Source of the DNA: Acinetobacter chengduensis
Lineage (GTDB): Bacteria; Pseudomonadota; Gammaproteobacteria; Pseudomonadales; Moraxellaceae
Assembly: GCF_003664645.1 (NCBI RefSeq)
Contig: NZ_RCHC01000008.1
Coordinates: 1-64,000, forward strand
Direction of reading: 5' to 3'
DNA: 64,000 bases
Of the stretch, positions 17,268 to 26,343 are shown one piece after another. Position 1 is the stretch's first letter, and each line of letters begins with the position of its first letter. The translations under genes and the position numbers were made by a program. The notes below the pieces were generated by a model, which ran no database searches, had not been told where the DNA came from, and was given only the letters and a program-made list of their open reading frames with translations.

Positions 17268-18241
17268 GGGAGAATTTGTCCTACCTGAAGTTTTTGAGTT
17301 TGGTTAATTTGAGCGGGATTAAGGGCTTTACCCCCTGGCCATTGCAGGCTGGTTAGACAAATCGCTTGTTCATTACCGCAAGCGACGTGTACACCTTGTT
17401 TATCTAAGCTTAAAATGGTGCCAGCAACTTTGCCTGAAGCATCTACACCTGAAAGCATAGAACCCCAAACCCGTAAGTTATTGGTTTCATCTAATTTAAT
17501 AAATGCAACAGGCCATGGGTTGAAGGCACGAATATTACGGTCTATTTGTACCGCGGTTTCAGACCAATGAATCTGTGCTTCTGCTTTAGAGAGTTTATGT
17601 GCATAAACTGTCAAAGCTTCGTCTTGGACTTCTCGTTCAGCCAAATACTGTTGCAGGCTTTGCTCTGATTTTAAGACCTGAACAGTAGCTTCAGCACCTT
17701 GTTGTGCCAATTTATCATGCAAAGTTGCAGAGGTATCTGTGGCTTCAATTGGGCAGAGGGTTTTAAGCATCATATCGCCCGTATCTAAACCTGCTGCCAT
17801 TTTCATAATGGTCACACCTGTTTCGGCATCACCTGTACTAATCGCACGTTGAATTGGGGCGGCACCACGCCAGCGTGGAAGCAATGAACCATGAATATTA
17901 AGGCAACCATATTTTGGCATGTCTAAAACGGCTTGAGGAAGAATCAGTCCATAAGCCGCAACGACCATTACATCGGCATTCAGTGCCTGTAATTCTGTTT
18001 GGGCTGCCAAGCCTTCTTCAGTCGAAGATTTAAAATGCAAAGGTTGATATACAGGAATGCTATGTTCCAGTGCTAACTGTTTGACTGGCGAAGCTGTCAG
18101 CTTTTGACCGCGTCCGGCTTTACGGTCAGGTTGTGTGTATACCGCAACAATTTCATGTTCTGTTTTTAATAATGCGTCCAAAGCTACGGCCGCAAATTCG
18201 GGCGTGCCTGCAAAGATGATTTTCAACGTGAACACGCTCAA
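17264..18241 (-). CDS. fmt: Methionyl-tRNA formyltransferase
   Basis: Fmt formylates Met-tRNAfMet using 10-formyltetrahydrofolate, making the initiator for translation. The sequence opens with KIIFAGTPEFAAVALDALL, holds the catalytic region NIHGSLLPRWRGAAPIQ and the DTGDMM motif, and ends in the OB-like C-terminal domain. The start is uncertain. TTG at 18241, GTG at 18235 and TTG at 18226 are all in frame and none has a clear ribosome binding site. Homologues usually begin a few residues before KIIFAG, which would favour 18226-18235. It is the first gene of the fmt-rsmB operon. Confidence 0.94.
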   Translation of the reverse strand: MSVFTLKIIFAGTPEFAAVALDALLKTEHEIVAVYTQPDRKAGRGQKLTASPVKQLALEHSIPVYQPLHFKSSTEEGLAAQTELQALNADVMVVAAYGLILPQAVLDMPKYGCLNIHGSLLPRWRGAAPIQRAISTGDAETGVTIMKMAAGLDTGDMMLKTLCPIEATDTSATLHDKLAQQGAEATVQVLKSEQSLQQYLAEREVQDEALTVYAHKLSKAEAQIHWSETAVQIDRNIRAFNPWPVAFIKLDETNNLRVWGSMLSGVDASGKVAGTILSLDKQGVHVACGNEQAICLTSLQWPGGKALNPAQINQTQKLQVGQILP

Positions 18242-18311
18242 AAAATGAAGTGAACTCTATTATACCAAACTCGAAATTTATAGTTCTGATTAATCTATAT
18301 GTGTAAAAATC

Positions 18312-18674
18312 ATGTTACACATAACATTAACTATAAAAGGCTTTTGGGAAACTTGGTCTGTGTACAACGCAAAAACACAATGTACAGAAACCTATAAATT
18401 TACCCAACCTTCAACTGTAGCGTATAGCGCAAAGCAGAAAAAAATGAATGGTGAATTTGCTGTGATTCGCACACAAGATCCAAAGCAACTGGATGTTTTT
18501 GCAATGAATGTAGTATCAGACAATAAAAAAGCTGGCTGTGGTGGCCAAGTCGTGGATTATAGCAATGCTCAAATCCGCTTGGGGCTGAAATGGATTTCTG
18601 CACATACAGCAGAATTATGTACAGACCTCGAAGCTAAACAATGTTTAGGCTTATATTTGATTAAGCAAAAATAA
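18312..18674 (+). CDS. Hypothetical protein, DUF3617-like, apparently lacking its signal peptide
   Basis: This 120-residue product begins MLHITLTIKGFWETWSVYNA and contains five Cys (C24, C76, C98, C105 plus one more possible position by count), suggesting an oxidised periplasmic protein. The GFWE opening followed by Cys-containing short segments resembles DUF3617-type secreted proteins, but those carry a signal peptide and only about nine residues precede the motif here. The gene may be 5'-degenerate, or a frameshift may separate the export signal. No function is proposed. It is transcribed away from fmt and followed by a good terminator, which supports expression. Confidence 0.5.
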   Translation: MLHITLTIKGFWETWSVYNAKTQCTETYKFTQPSTVAYSAKQKKMNGEFAVIRTQDPKQLDVFAMNVVSDNKKAGCGGQVVDYSNAQIRLGLKWISAHTAELCTDLEAKQCLGLYLIKQK

Positions 18675-19056
18675 GTTGACGATCATCTAATCTGCTCTTT
18701 TGGGTTAAAATTAAATGAACTAAAAAAAGCATACTGAGGAATGCTTTTTTTTGTGCCATTGGCTGGGTTATATATAAATAAAACTCATGCAAATTGTAAA
18801 AATTATTCATGAAAGTTTTGTATTTAATCATTCATGATAGCGTTATAGTAGTTTTTAGATAGAAATTTATTGTGCCTGCATCCAAGCTGATATAGACATA
18901 TCTAGGCGGTCACACGCATTTTCCGCTACTTTGCATAACAGTAGCTTATTTTATGATATGTTTAAAATTAAACTGTTTTCATGCTCACAATCATAAAGAT
19001 TTCGCCAGAGTAAATGCGGTCATTTACTCAAGCACAAACATAGTTGGAATAACACC
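18675..19056. other. Intergenic region before ilvD
   Basis: No gene is supported. It contains the terminator at 18723-18752, then AT-rich sequence. A possible ilvD promoter is TTGCAT (18931-18936) with TATGAT (18952-18957), 15 bases apart, shorter than ideal. I see no leader peptide rich in branched-chain amino acids. Confidence 0.4.
18723..18752 (+). terminator. Rho-independent terminator after the hypothetical gene
   Basis: The stem AAAAAAGCAT (18723-18732) / ATGCTTTTTT (18741-18750) has an eight-base loop and is followed by further T residues. Confidence 0.85.
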
Positions 19057-20886
19057 ATGCCTGATTATCGTTCAAAAACATCGACACACGGAAGAAACAT
19101 GGCGGGTGCGCGTGGCTTATGGCGCGCAACTGGTATGAAAGACGAAGACTTTGGCAAGCCAATTATTGCGGTTGTTAACTCATTCACGCAATTTGTACCA
19201 GGCCATGTTCATCTCAAAGACTTAGGTCAACTTGTAGCGCGCCAAATTGAACAGGCAGGCGGTGTAGCCAAAGAATTTAACACTATCGCAGTGGATGATG
19301 GTATTGCGATGGGTCATGACGGCATGCTGTATTCATTGCCTTCACGTGACCTGATTGCAGACTCTGTTGAGTACATGGTCAATGCACACTGTGCAGACGC
19401 AATGGTGTGTATTTCGAACTGTGACAAAATTACCCCAGGGATGCTTATGGCATCTATGCGCTTGAACATTCCAGTAGTGTTTGTGTCTGGCGGTCCAATG
19501 GAAGCGGGTAAAGTTAAAATTCGTGGCAATGAACATGCCATTGACCTTGTAGATGCCATGATTGTGGCAGCAGACGACAGCTTTACGGATGAAGAAGTTA
19601 AAGCTTATGAGCGTTCTGCATGTCCAACTTGTGGTTCATGTTCAGGTATGTTTACTGCAAACTCAATGAACTGCTTAACAGAAGCACTTGGTTTATCTTT
19701 ACCGGGCAATGGTTCTACACTTGCAACACATGCGAACCGTAAAAAACTATTTGAAAAAGCAGGTCAGTTAATTGTAGAGATTACTAAACGTCACTACGAA
19801 CAAAATGACTATAGCTTGTTACCACGTAACATTGCGACAAAAGCGTCGTATGAAAATGCTATGACTTTGGATATCGCAATGGGTGGTTCAACTAACACCG
19901 TATTGCATTTACTTGCAGCCGCACACGAAGCAGAAGTCGATTTTACAATGGACGATATTGATCGTTTATCACGTAAAGTGCCTGTGTTATGTAAAGTTGC
20001 GCCGGCGAAGCAAGATGTTCACATGGAAGATGTACACCGTGCAGGTGGCATCATGTCGATTCTGGGTGAATTAGACCGTGCGGGCTTATTGGATACGTCT
20101 GTGGGTACAGTACACGAAGCAACCTTAAAAGATGCTTTGGACAAATGGGATATCATCCGTACTGAAGATGAAGATGTTTATAACTTCTTTAAATCTGCAC
20201 CGGGTGGTGTACCAACGCAAACTGCATTCTCACAAGACCGCTATTACTCACGTTTAGACGGTGATCGTGAAACTGGCGTAATCCGTAATGCTGAACATGC
20301 GTTCTCTAAAGATGGTGGCTTGGCTGTACTTTACGGCAACATCGCGCTAGATGGCTGTATTGTTAAAACGGCGGGTGTAGATGAATCAATTTTGAAATTC
20401 AACGGTACTGCACGTGTATTTGAAAGCCAAGATGCTGCTGTCGAAGCAATCTTGGGCGGTAAAATTGTGGCAGGCGATGTTGTAGTGATTCGTTACGAAG
20501 GTCCACGTGGTGGTCCAGGCATGCAAGAAATGCTTTATCCAACCAGCTATTTAAAATCGAAAGGTTTAGGTAAGGACTGCGCATTAATTACCGATGGTCG
20601 TTTCTCGGGCGGTTCTTCAGGCTTGTCTATTGGCCACATTTCACCAGAAGCTGCTGAAGGCGGTGCGATTGCACTGGTTGAAGACGGCGACCGTATTGAA
20701 ATTGATATTCCAAACCGTACGATTCACTTGGCGGTAGACGATGCGACCATGGCGCTTCGTCATACACAACAAGAACAAAAAGGTTGGAAGCCTGCGGAAG
20801 AACGTCCGCGTAAAATTTCAAAAGCACTCAAAGCTTATGCAATGCATACGACTAGTGCGGCCAAAGGCGCGGTACGAGAGATCTAA
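19057..20886 (+). CDS. ilvD: Dihydroxy-acid dehydratase
   Basis: IlvD dehydrates 2,3-dihydroxy-isovalerate and 2,3-dihydroxy-3-methylvalerate to the keto acids that become valine, leucine and isoleucine. It is a cytoplasmic Fe-S enzyme. The 609-residue length is typical. Cluster ligands are visible in [12 protein letters not shown] and [19 protein letters not shown], and the C-terminal active-site region contains [12 protein letters not shown] and [11 protein letters not shown]. The start [20 protein letters not shown] is the family's usual N-terminus. The gene is alone, between two terminators, so it is probably a monocistronic unit. Confidence 0.97.
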   Translation: MPDYRSKTSTHGRNMAGARGLWRATGMKDEDFGKPIIAVVNSFTQFVPGHVHLKDLGQLVARQIEQAGGVAKEFNTIAVDDGIAMGHDGMLYSLPSRDLIADSVEYMVNAHCADAMVCISNCDKITPGMLMASMRLNIPVVFVSGGPMEAGKVKIRGNEHAIDLVDAMIVAADDSFTDEEVKAYERSACPTCGSCSGMFTANSMNCLTEALGLSLPGNGSTLATHANRKKLFEKAGQLIVEITKRHYEQNDYSLLPRNIATKASYENAMTLDIAMGGSTNTVLHLLAAAHEAEVDFTMDDIDRLSRKVPVLCKVAPAKQDVHMEDVHRAGGIMSILGELDRAGLLDTSVGTVHEATLKDALDKWDIIRTEDEDVYNFFKSAPGGVPTQTAFSQDRYYSRLDGDRETGVIRNAEHAFSKDGGLAVLYGNIALDGCIVKTAGVDESILKFNGTARVFESQDAAVEAILGGKIVAGDVVVIRYEGPRGGPGMQEMLYPTSYLKSKGLGKDCALITDGRFSGGSSGLSIGHISPEAAEGGAIALVEDGDRIEIDIPNRTIHLAVDDATMALRHTQQEQKGWKPAEERPRKISKALKAYAMHTTSAAKGAVREI

Positions 20887-20903
20887 TCTTGAGTTAAGCC
20901 TAT

Positions 20904-20934
20904 AAAAAAGCACGCGAAATATGCGTGCTTTTTT
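20904..20934 (+). terminator. Terminator of ilvD
   Basis: The stem AAAAAAGCACGC (20904-20915) / GCGTGCTTTTTT (20923-20934) has a seven-base loop. Confidence 0.92.
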
Positions 20935-21196
20935 ATGTCTGCGTTTCGGGTTAAGCCCCTTATGCAGGCAATTTTACAAGTAGGTATATGAAGCTTGAAC
21001 TGATAAACTAGTTGGGAAATGATCAACGGCTAATTTGATTAATGTTGCTCGCCACCTGCGTGGCATTGAACATTGTGACTTGAGTTGCTATAAGTTTGGC
21101 TGAGGGTTATAAACTAATTTCATATTCCCATGTTGGGAGATAAAACTGTGCGATATCATGACTATCGCATTGCTTTGTTTATTGAGGCTTAAATTC
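20935..21196. other. Intergenic region before the DsbA-like gene
   Basis: No gene or clear element is seen apart from the ilvD terminator at its left edge. It presumably carries the promoter for the following two genes. Confidence 0.3.
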
Positions 21197-22513
21197 ATGT
21201 CACTGTTACGCCGTTGGTTTGATCCAATCCGATCGGGATGGTTTTACAATAAACCCTCACGTCAAGCGGTGTTGTCCACAGAGCAAGGTTTAAGCGTCTA
21301 TTTACGTTTAGATGATGTCTACAGTTATTTAACCGCGCAGCAATTGCCTCAGTTGGAAGACATTTTAAGTGATGAGCTGAAACCACTCAAAGTGATTATT
21401 TCCAATCGTTCAGCAGAAGCACCCAATCACATGTCGGAAGCTGAATGGCAAAATTATTGTTTAAACGATGCCAAGATTTTATCAAAACAGCACCGTTTTA
21501 GTTTTCACGAAACACCAGAACAACCCAAACCAGAAGCCTTATTACAGGCTGAAACCATCTTAAAAAATACACCCTTACGTGGCCAAGATTTTCTATATTT
21601 ATTAGAAGATGTGTTTCACATGCTGTGGCAAAAACAACATGGCAAATTACGTACTTTATATGCCATGGCCAGTAAGCACCACCGCGCACAAAATTTTGAA
21701 GAACGTATTTTTAATGACACGCCTGTATTGGCCAGTTATTTTGAATTTGGGGAACGTAAATATCATGCAGTCGATGATTTATTACGGCTAACCCGTCGTT
21801 TACGTCAGCAAAAACTCCTGACTGATAATCCTATTTTTTTAATTAATCATATTGAGTGGCGCGAACATCTCATTAGTGATGCTGAAGAACTTAATGAAAT
21901 TCAAGCGTTAGATCCAGAGCTCGATTTATATATTGCCTTAGAAGACCCAATTTCGTGGTTGCTGCTGGCTTATATCAAAGAAGAACTGGCAGACTTTTAT
22001 AATATTCACCTCAATATTTATCCACTCAGTTACCACGGCCGTGATTTGTTTGATTGGAGTTTAGCAACACGCTTGTCCAAGCGAACAGGGGTAAGTTTTA
22101 CGCCGTTTTGTCGTCCAGATCAGCAGGCGACGGTACAGATGGCAAATATGTACTACAGTGTGCCTGAAGAACAGCGCATTGATGCTATGTATAAAATTTT
22201 GCATGCGGTATGGTGTAAAGGCAAGGATTTATCCTTCAAAGCACATTTTCAACAATTACAACAAGAACTCGAGCTGACGACATTAACTACGGAAGATGTA
22301 ACTAGCAAATTATCTGAGAATGATATGCTCTGTGAAATGAAATCACAGCCAGATTTCCCAGTACTTGAGCTCAGAATTGATGGGCAAAGTTATGTATTTA
22401 ATAGCTTATATCGCGTATGGATGATTGAAAGTATTTTCAGTAATGTGTTAGAAGAGAAGTATAAAAGTGAAAACATTGCTGAGAATGAGTTAAGGAAGAA
22501 TGAAGAAAGATAA
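21197..22513 (+). CDS. Tandem DsbA/HCCA-isomerase-like protein
   Basis: This 438-residue protein has no signal peptide and is probably cytoplasmic. An upstream in-frame ATG exists at 21158, but the ATG at 21197 has GAGG ten bases before it and starts at the conserved-looking MSLLRRWFDP. Two halves look alike. YLRLDDVYSYLTAQQLPQL (near residue 35) and LYIALEDPISWLLLAYIK (near 245) both match the first strand and helix of the DsbA-like 2-hydroxychromene-2-carboxylate isomerase fold. The C-terminal halves of each repeat are helical. There is no CXXC, so it is not a disulfide oxidase; an isomerase or glutathione-transferase-like role is possible. It overlaps the next gene by 14 bases. The fold call is moderate and the function unknown. 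Confidence 0.75.
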   Translation: MSLLRRWFDPIRSGWFYNKPSRQAVLSTEQGLSVYLRLDDVYSYLTAQQLPQLEDILSDELKPLKVIISNRSAEAPNHMSEAEWQNYCLNDAKILSKQHRFSFHETPEQPKPEALLQAETILKNTPLRGQDFLYLLEDVFHMLWQKQHGKLRTLYAMASKHHRAQNFEERIFNDTPVLASYFEFGERKYHAVDDLLRLTRRLRQQKLLTDNPIFLINHIEWREHLISDAEELNEIQALDPELDLYIALEDPISWLLLAYIKEELADFYNIHLNIYPLSYHGRDLFDWSLATRLSKRTGVSFTPFCRPDQQATVQMANMYYSVPEEQRIDAMYKILHAVWCKGKDLSFKAHFQQLQQELELTTLTTEDVTSKLSENDMLCEMKSQPDFPVLELRIDGQSYVFNSLYRVWMIESIFSNVLEEKYKSENIAENELRKNEER

Positions 22514-22787
22514 GGTTGAAAATTTGGAACAGGCACGTGCTCAAATCGATGTGATTGATCATGCTTTGATTGAGCTTATTTCAGCCCGTCAGTTTTATGT
22601 CGATCAAGCGGTCCGATTTAAACGTACAACGCACGATGTACAATCTCCTGAGCGTGTGGAAGACGTAATCAAGAAAGTCCGTGGCGCGGCGCAAGATCAG
22701 GGTGTAGACCCAAATTTAGTTGAGCATATTTATCGCGAAATGATTCATCATTTTATTCAGCGCGAGTTAAAGGAATTACGTCCATAA
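22500..22787 (+). CDS. Chorismate mutase type II (AroQ-like) protein
   Basis: This 95-residue, all-helical protein of AroQ size contains the pattern ARAQIDVIDHALIELISAR, the first helix of type II chorismate mutases and of PchB-type isochorismate pyruvate-lyases. It ends in the IYREMIHHFIQRE helix. As a free-standing single domain it could rearrange chorismate to prephenate or act as a lyase on isochorismate; the sequence alone does not decide. The ATG lies inside the end of the preceding gene, with AAGGAAGA just upstream, giving translational coupling to the DsbA-like protein. Confidence 0.85.
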   Translation: MKKDKVENLEQARAQIDVIDHALIELISARQFYVDQAVRFKRTTHDVQSPERVEDVIKKVRGAAQDQGVDPNLVEHIYREMIHHFIQRELKELRP

Positions 22788-22935
22788 TTGGTAGGTCATA
22801 TTGTAGTGAAAAATCAAATTTTTACTGCAATTTTGGATAGTTTGCAGATAAGCCTATATATTTCATTTAATATTCACTTTAAAAATGGGATAATGCATGC
22901 CTTATGTCCATGACTAAAGTCAGTTTTTATTGCCT

Positions 22936-24615
22936 ATGGATTGCCCATTTCAATATAGTAAGCTCGTGAATGAGCTTGAAAACTATCAAGTTGCCATTGA
23001 TGCGCATTCAATTGTTGCGATTACAGATACTCAGGGTGTCATTACCCATGTAAATCAGAAATTCTGTGATATTTCTAAATATTCACGTGATGAATTGCTG
23101 GGTTCTACCCACAAAATTATTAATTCAGGTTGTCACCCGCGTAGCTTCTTTAAGCAAATGTGGAGCACGATTGCACAAGGCAACATCTGGAATGGTGAAA
23201 TCTGCAATCGCAATAAACAAGGTGAACTGTATTGGGTAGACACGACAATCGTTCCATTTAAAGATCGGCACGGTGTTTTGCAACAGTACATTGCGATTCG
23301 AACGGATATTACCCAGCTCAAACAATCAGAAGATCATGCCCGCTATATGGCTTTGCATGACGAGTTAACCAATCTACCTAATCGACGTTATATGCAAGAT
23401 TATATGAAGCAAGTGATTGCTTCTAATCGGAGCAAAGGCGCGTATAGCGCGATGATCATGTTGGATTTGGATAACTTTAAAAATATTAATGACACGCTTG
23501 GGCATAGTGTGGGGGATAACCTACTGAAGATGGTGGCGGCACGTCTGCTATTGAATACACCACAGCCTAATCCGATTATTCGTTTAGGTGGCGATGAGTT
23601 TTTGGTGATCTTGTCGAATTTGTCGATGCAATATGAAGAAGCGCATGACGCGGTATTGCAGGTGGCCAATAAGCTCAAAGCAGAATTAAATAAACCCTAT
23701 TTTTTAAATGAGAAAAGTGTTCATACCACGGCCAGTAGTGGCGTATTTATTTTTAAAGACTTTAATTTATCTGAAAATGCATTTCTAAAATACGCCGATA
23801 TGGCGCTGTATCATGCCAAAGGCAGTGGTAAAAATTGTATTGCAGTTTTTGATCCTTTAATTGAAGAAAGCATTGTATCGAAAGCAAAATTAATTAATGA
23901 CTTACGTCGTGCATTACAAAATGACGAATTTGAACTGTACTATCAACGAATCGTCAATGATTCCGAACAGATCATTGGTTATGAAGCATTAATTCGTTGG
24001 CAACATCCTGAGAAAGGCTTGGTTTTACCTGGGCATTTTATGGCTGAGATTGAAAAATCCAGCATGATTCATGAAGTGGGGAAACGAGTTCTTAGCATGG
24101 CCTGCCAGCAGTTAAAAGTCTGGCGGGATAGACCTAGATGTGCGGATTGGACAATTTCAGTCAATATTAGTGTTGGGCAGTTTAGGGCCAACAATTTTGA
24201 TCAAGACGTGATTCAGTTGGTGCACAGCTTTGGTATTTGCCCAAGCCGTTTACGTTTAGAGCTGACCGAGAGTATGTTCTATACAGATATGGACAGCTCA
24301 ATTGAGAAAATGCATCGTTTAATTGAAGCTGGTTTTAACTTTTCTATGGATGACTTTGGAACCGGCTATTCATCGTTAAACTATCTGAGAATGTTGCCTT
24401 TACGGCAGCTGAAAATTGACCGCGCCTTCGTTGAGCATATTACAGATAACCCACGTGATTTAGCGATTGTAAAAACCATTATTGCCTTAGCGGCTGCACT
24501 TGAGTTAAACGTAGTGGCTGAGGGGGTGGAAACGCAAGCGCAGTTCCAATTACTCAAAGACAATGGATGCACGGCATTCCAAGGTTATTACTTTGGTCAT
24601 CCTGAAGCCTTGTAG
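22936..24615 (+). CDS. PAS-GGDEF-EAL cyclic-di-GMP turnover protein
   Basis: This 559-residue cytoplasmic sensor and enzyme has no membrane segments. The ATG at 22936 (MDCPFQYSKL) is preferred to the TTG six bases earlier. A PAS/PAC domain lies at about 18-125 (ITDTQGVITHVNQKFCDISK). A GGDEF domain at about 140-300 has an intact RLGGDEF loop, and an EAL domain at about 315-555 has EALIRWQ, LRLELTES, MDDFGTGYSSL and VVAEGVET. Both catalytic motifs are complete, so either synthesis or breakdown of c-di-GMP is possible. The RxxD inhibitory site normally just before GGDEF is absent. It probably links an unknown PAS-sensed signal to attachment or motility. Confidence 0.93.
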   Translation: MDCPFQYSKLVNELENYQVAIDAHSIVAITDTQGVITHVNQKFCDISKYSRDELLGSTHKIINSGCHPRSFFKQMWSTIAQGNIWNGEICNRNKQGELYWVDTTIVPFKDRHGVLQQYIAIRTDITQLKQSEDHARYMALHDELTNLPNRRYMQDYMKQVIASNRSKGAYSAMIMLDLDNFKNINDTLGHSVGDNLLKMVAARLLLNTPQPNPIIRLGGDEFLVILSNLSMQYEEAHDAVLQVANKLKAELNKPYFLNEKSVHTTASSGVFIFKDFNLSENAFLKYADMALYHAKGSGKNCIAVFDPLIEESIVSKAKLINDLRRALQNDEFELYYQRIVNDSEQIIGYEALIRWQHPEKGLVLPGHFMAEIEKSSMIHEVGKRVLSMACQQLKVWRDRPRCADWTISVNISVGQFRANNFDQDVIQLVHSFGICPSRLRLELTESMFYTDMDSSIEKMHRLIEAGFNFSMDDFGTGYSSLNYLRMLPLRQLKIDRAFVEHITDNPRDLAIVKTIIALAAALELNVVAEGVETQAQFQLLKDNGCTAFQGYYFGHPEAL

Positions 24616-24686
24616 ATCGGCTTTAAGTTAGATCTTTAAGCACTTTGAGCATGTTGTATGCTGTTTAATAAGTGCATTATTGGCAT

Positions 24687-24711
24687 AAAAAAAGCAGCCA
24701 TTTGGCTGCTT
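24687..24711 (-). terminator. Terminator of the pyrimidine permease gene
   Basis: The hairpin AAGCAGCCA (24692-24700) / TGGCTGCTT (24703-24711), read on the minus strand, is followed by a T run (the A run at 24687-24693 of the plus strand). Confidence 0.85.
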
Positions 24712-24729
24712 AAAATACTATTTTTTCAA

Positions 24730-26034
24730 TTATTTAGATTTATCTGCAAGGCTAAAGAACCAGTTGAGAATGAGTGCTGCAAAAGTTGCAGTGCCAATCC
24801 CACCAAGGTTAAAGCTACCAAATTGCAAAGCAAAGTCACCTGTACCTAAAATAATGGTCACTGCGGCAACCATTAGATTTTTATTTTGTGAAAAGTCGAC
24901 TTTATTTTCAATCCAAATTTTGGCACCAGCAATGGTAATTAAACCAAATACCACAATAGATGCACCAGTTAAAATCGCACTTGGAATGGTATGAATAATC
25001 GCGCCAAATTTAGGTGATAGGCCTAAAAAGATAGCAAACACACCGGCAATCACAAAAATAATAGTGGAATAGACACGTGTAACCGCCATAACACCAATAT
25101 TTTCACCATAAGTGGTCATACCTGGGCCACCGACACCACCAGACAAAGTCGTTGCAACACCATCGGCAACAAAAGCTTTACCAATATGTGGATCGAGGTT
25201 TTCACCTGTCATTGCGCTCACTGCTTTAATATGACCTAAGTTCTCTGCCACTAAAATTAAGGCAATAGGTGCAATAATCAGCATGGCGTTAACATTAAAT
25301 TCTGGTGAGTGGAACTGAGGAATACCAAACCAAGCCGCTTGTTGAATGGGCGTAAAGTTAATTGGCGTACCATATCCCATGATGTTGGATACGATAAAAT
25401 AGATGAAATAAGCGGATAGTAGGCCAACTAAAAGTAATAAGCGTTGTAATAGGCCTTTGGTGAACACGGCAATAGAACCCATGCAAAGCACAGTAACCAA
25501 TGACATCCACATATTAAAGTTATTGCCCATCACGCCTTTAACGGTTACTGGTGCAAGGTTCAGACCAATAATCATCACTACCGCACCTGTTACAACAGGA
25601 GGCATGAGTTTCTCAATCCAACGTGTCCCTGTTGCCATCACGATAAAACCAAAAATCGTATATAGCACACCACAGGCAATAATCCCGCCAGCCGCCATCG
25701 CAATATTGGCATTTGGTGCACCTGTACCTGAAGCAACGTAACCAGTTGCTGCAATCACCACCCCAATAAAGGCAAAGCTTGAACCTAAATAGCTCGGTAC
25801 ACGACCACCCGTCATAAAGAAAAACAGAACGGTACACAAACCAGACATCAGGATTGCGAGGTTTGGATCAAAACCCATTAAGAAAGGAGCGAGTACCGTT
25901 GCTCCAAACATTGCAAAGGCATGTTGTATGCCTAACACTACACTTTGTGCAGGGGGCAAATATTCGTTAGTGCCTACAGGACGTGCATCAATACTGTCTT
26001 CATACGGACGCCATTTGGGAAACCAACTGGACAT
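24730..26034 (-). CDS. Uracil/pyrimidine permease, NCS2 family (RutG/UraA-like)
   Basis: This inner-membrane proton symporter for uracil or related bases belongs to the nucleobase-cation-symporter-2 family. An ATG at 26070 is possible, but MSSWFPKWRPYED at 26034 matches the short cytoplasmic start of RutG-type proteins. The length is 434 residues, with about 14 hydrophobic segments. Diagnostic stretches are GVQHA-type GIQHAFAMFGATVLAP, LGSSFAFIGVVIAATG, the TM8 glutamate in LVAENLGH and the TM10 motif TTYGENIGVMAVTRVYS. Similarity appears closest to RutG. No pyrimidine-catabolism genes are adjacent, so it is a stand-alone transporter. Confidence 0.9.
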   Translation of the reverse strand: MSSWFPKWRPYEDSIDARPVGTNEYLPPAQSVVLGIQHAFAMFGATVLAPFLMGFDPNLAILMSGLCTVLFFFMTGGRVPSYLGSSFAFIGVVIAATGYVASGTGAPNANIAMAAGGIIACGVLYTIFGFIVMATGTRWIEKLMPPVVTGAVVMIIGLNLAPVTVKGVMGNNFNMWMSLVTVLCMGSIAVFTKGLLQRLLLLVGLLSAYFIYFIVSNIMGYGTPINFTPIQQAAWFGIPQFHSPEFNVNAMLIIAPIALILVAENLGHIKAVSAMTGENLDPHIGKAFVADGVATTLSGGVGGPGMTTYGENIGVMAVTRVYSTIIFVIAGVFAIFLGLSPKFGAIIHTIPSAILTGASIVVFGLITIAGAKIWIENKVDFSQNKNLMVAAVTIILGTGDFALQFGSFNLGGIGTATFAALILNWFFSLADKSK

Positions 26035-26283
26035 AAAATGAGCACTCAAAAGATAAATTGTGCACATCATACGCTTCTTTTTTGCAAGATTTAATCACTG
26101 AGTCAAAAAAACGTTAAACCTAATGTACTGACTTTGCAATTGTTTTACCGCATGGTAAAAGTTTTTTAAGTTAAAACTAAAGTTAAATCAGGTATTAATC
26201 ACGAATTATGTAAAGTGATATTGTTATAAATAAATCTTATTCTATATATAAATAAATTATGGATATTTCACGCAGTTGATCAT

Positions 26284-26315
26284 AAAAAAAGCACATCAAT
26301 GTGATGTGCTTTTTT
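26284..26315 (-). terminator. Terminator of ppc, active in both directions
   Basis: The perfect stem AAAAAGCACATCA / TGATGTGCTTTTT with a three-base loop has A and T runs on both sides. It lies 29 bases after the ppc stop. Confidence 0.92.
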
Positions 26316-26343
26316 CTTAATCTAACAAATATATAGGTTTAAC

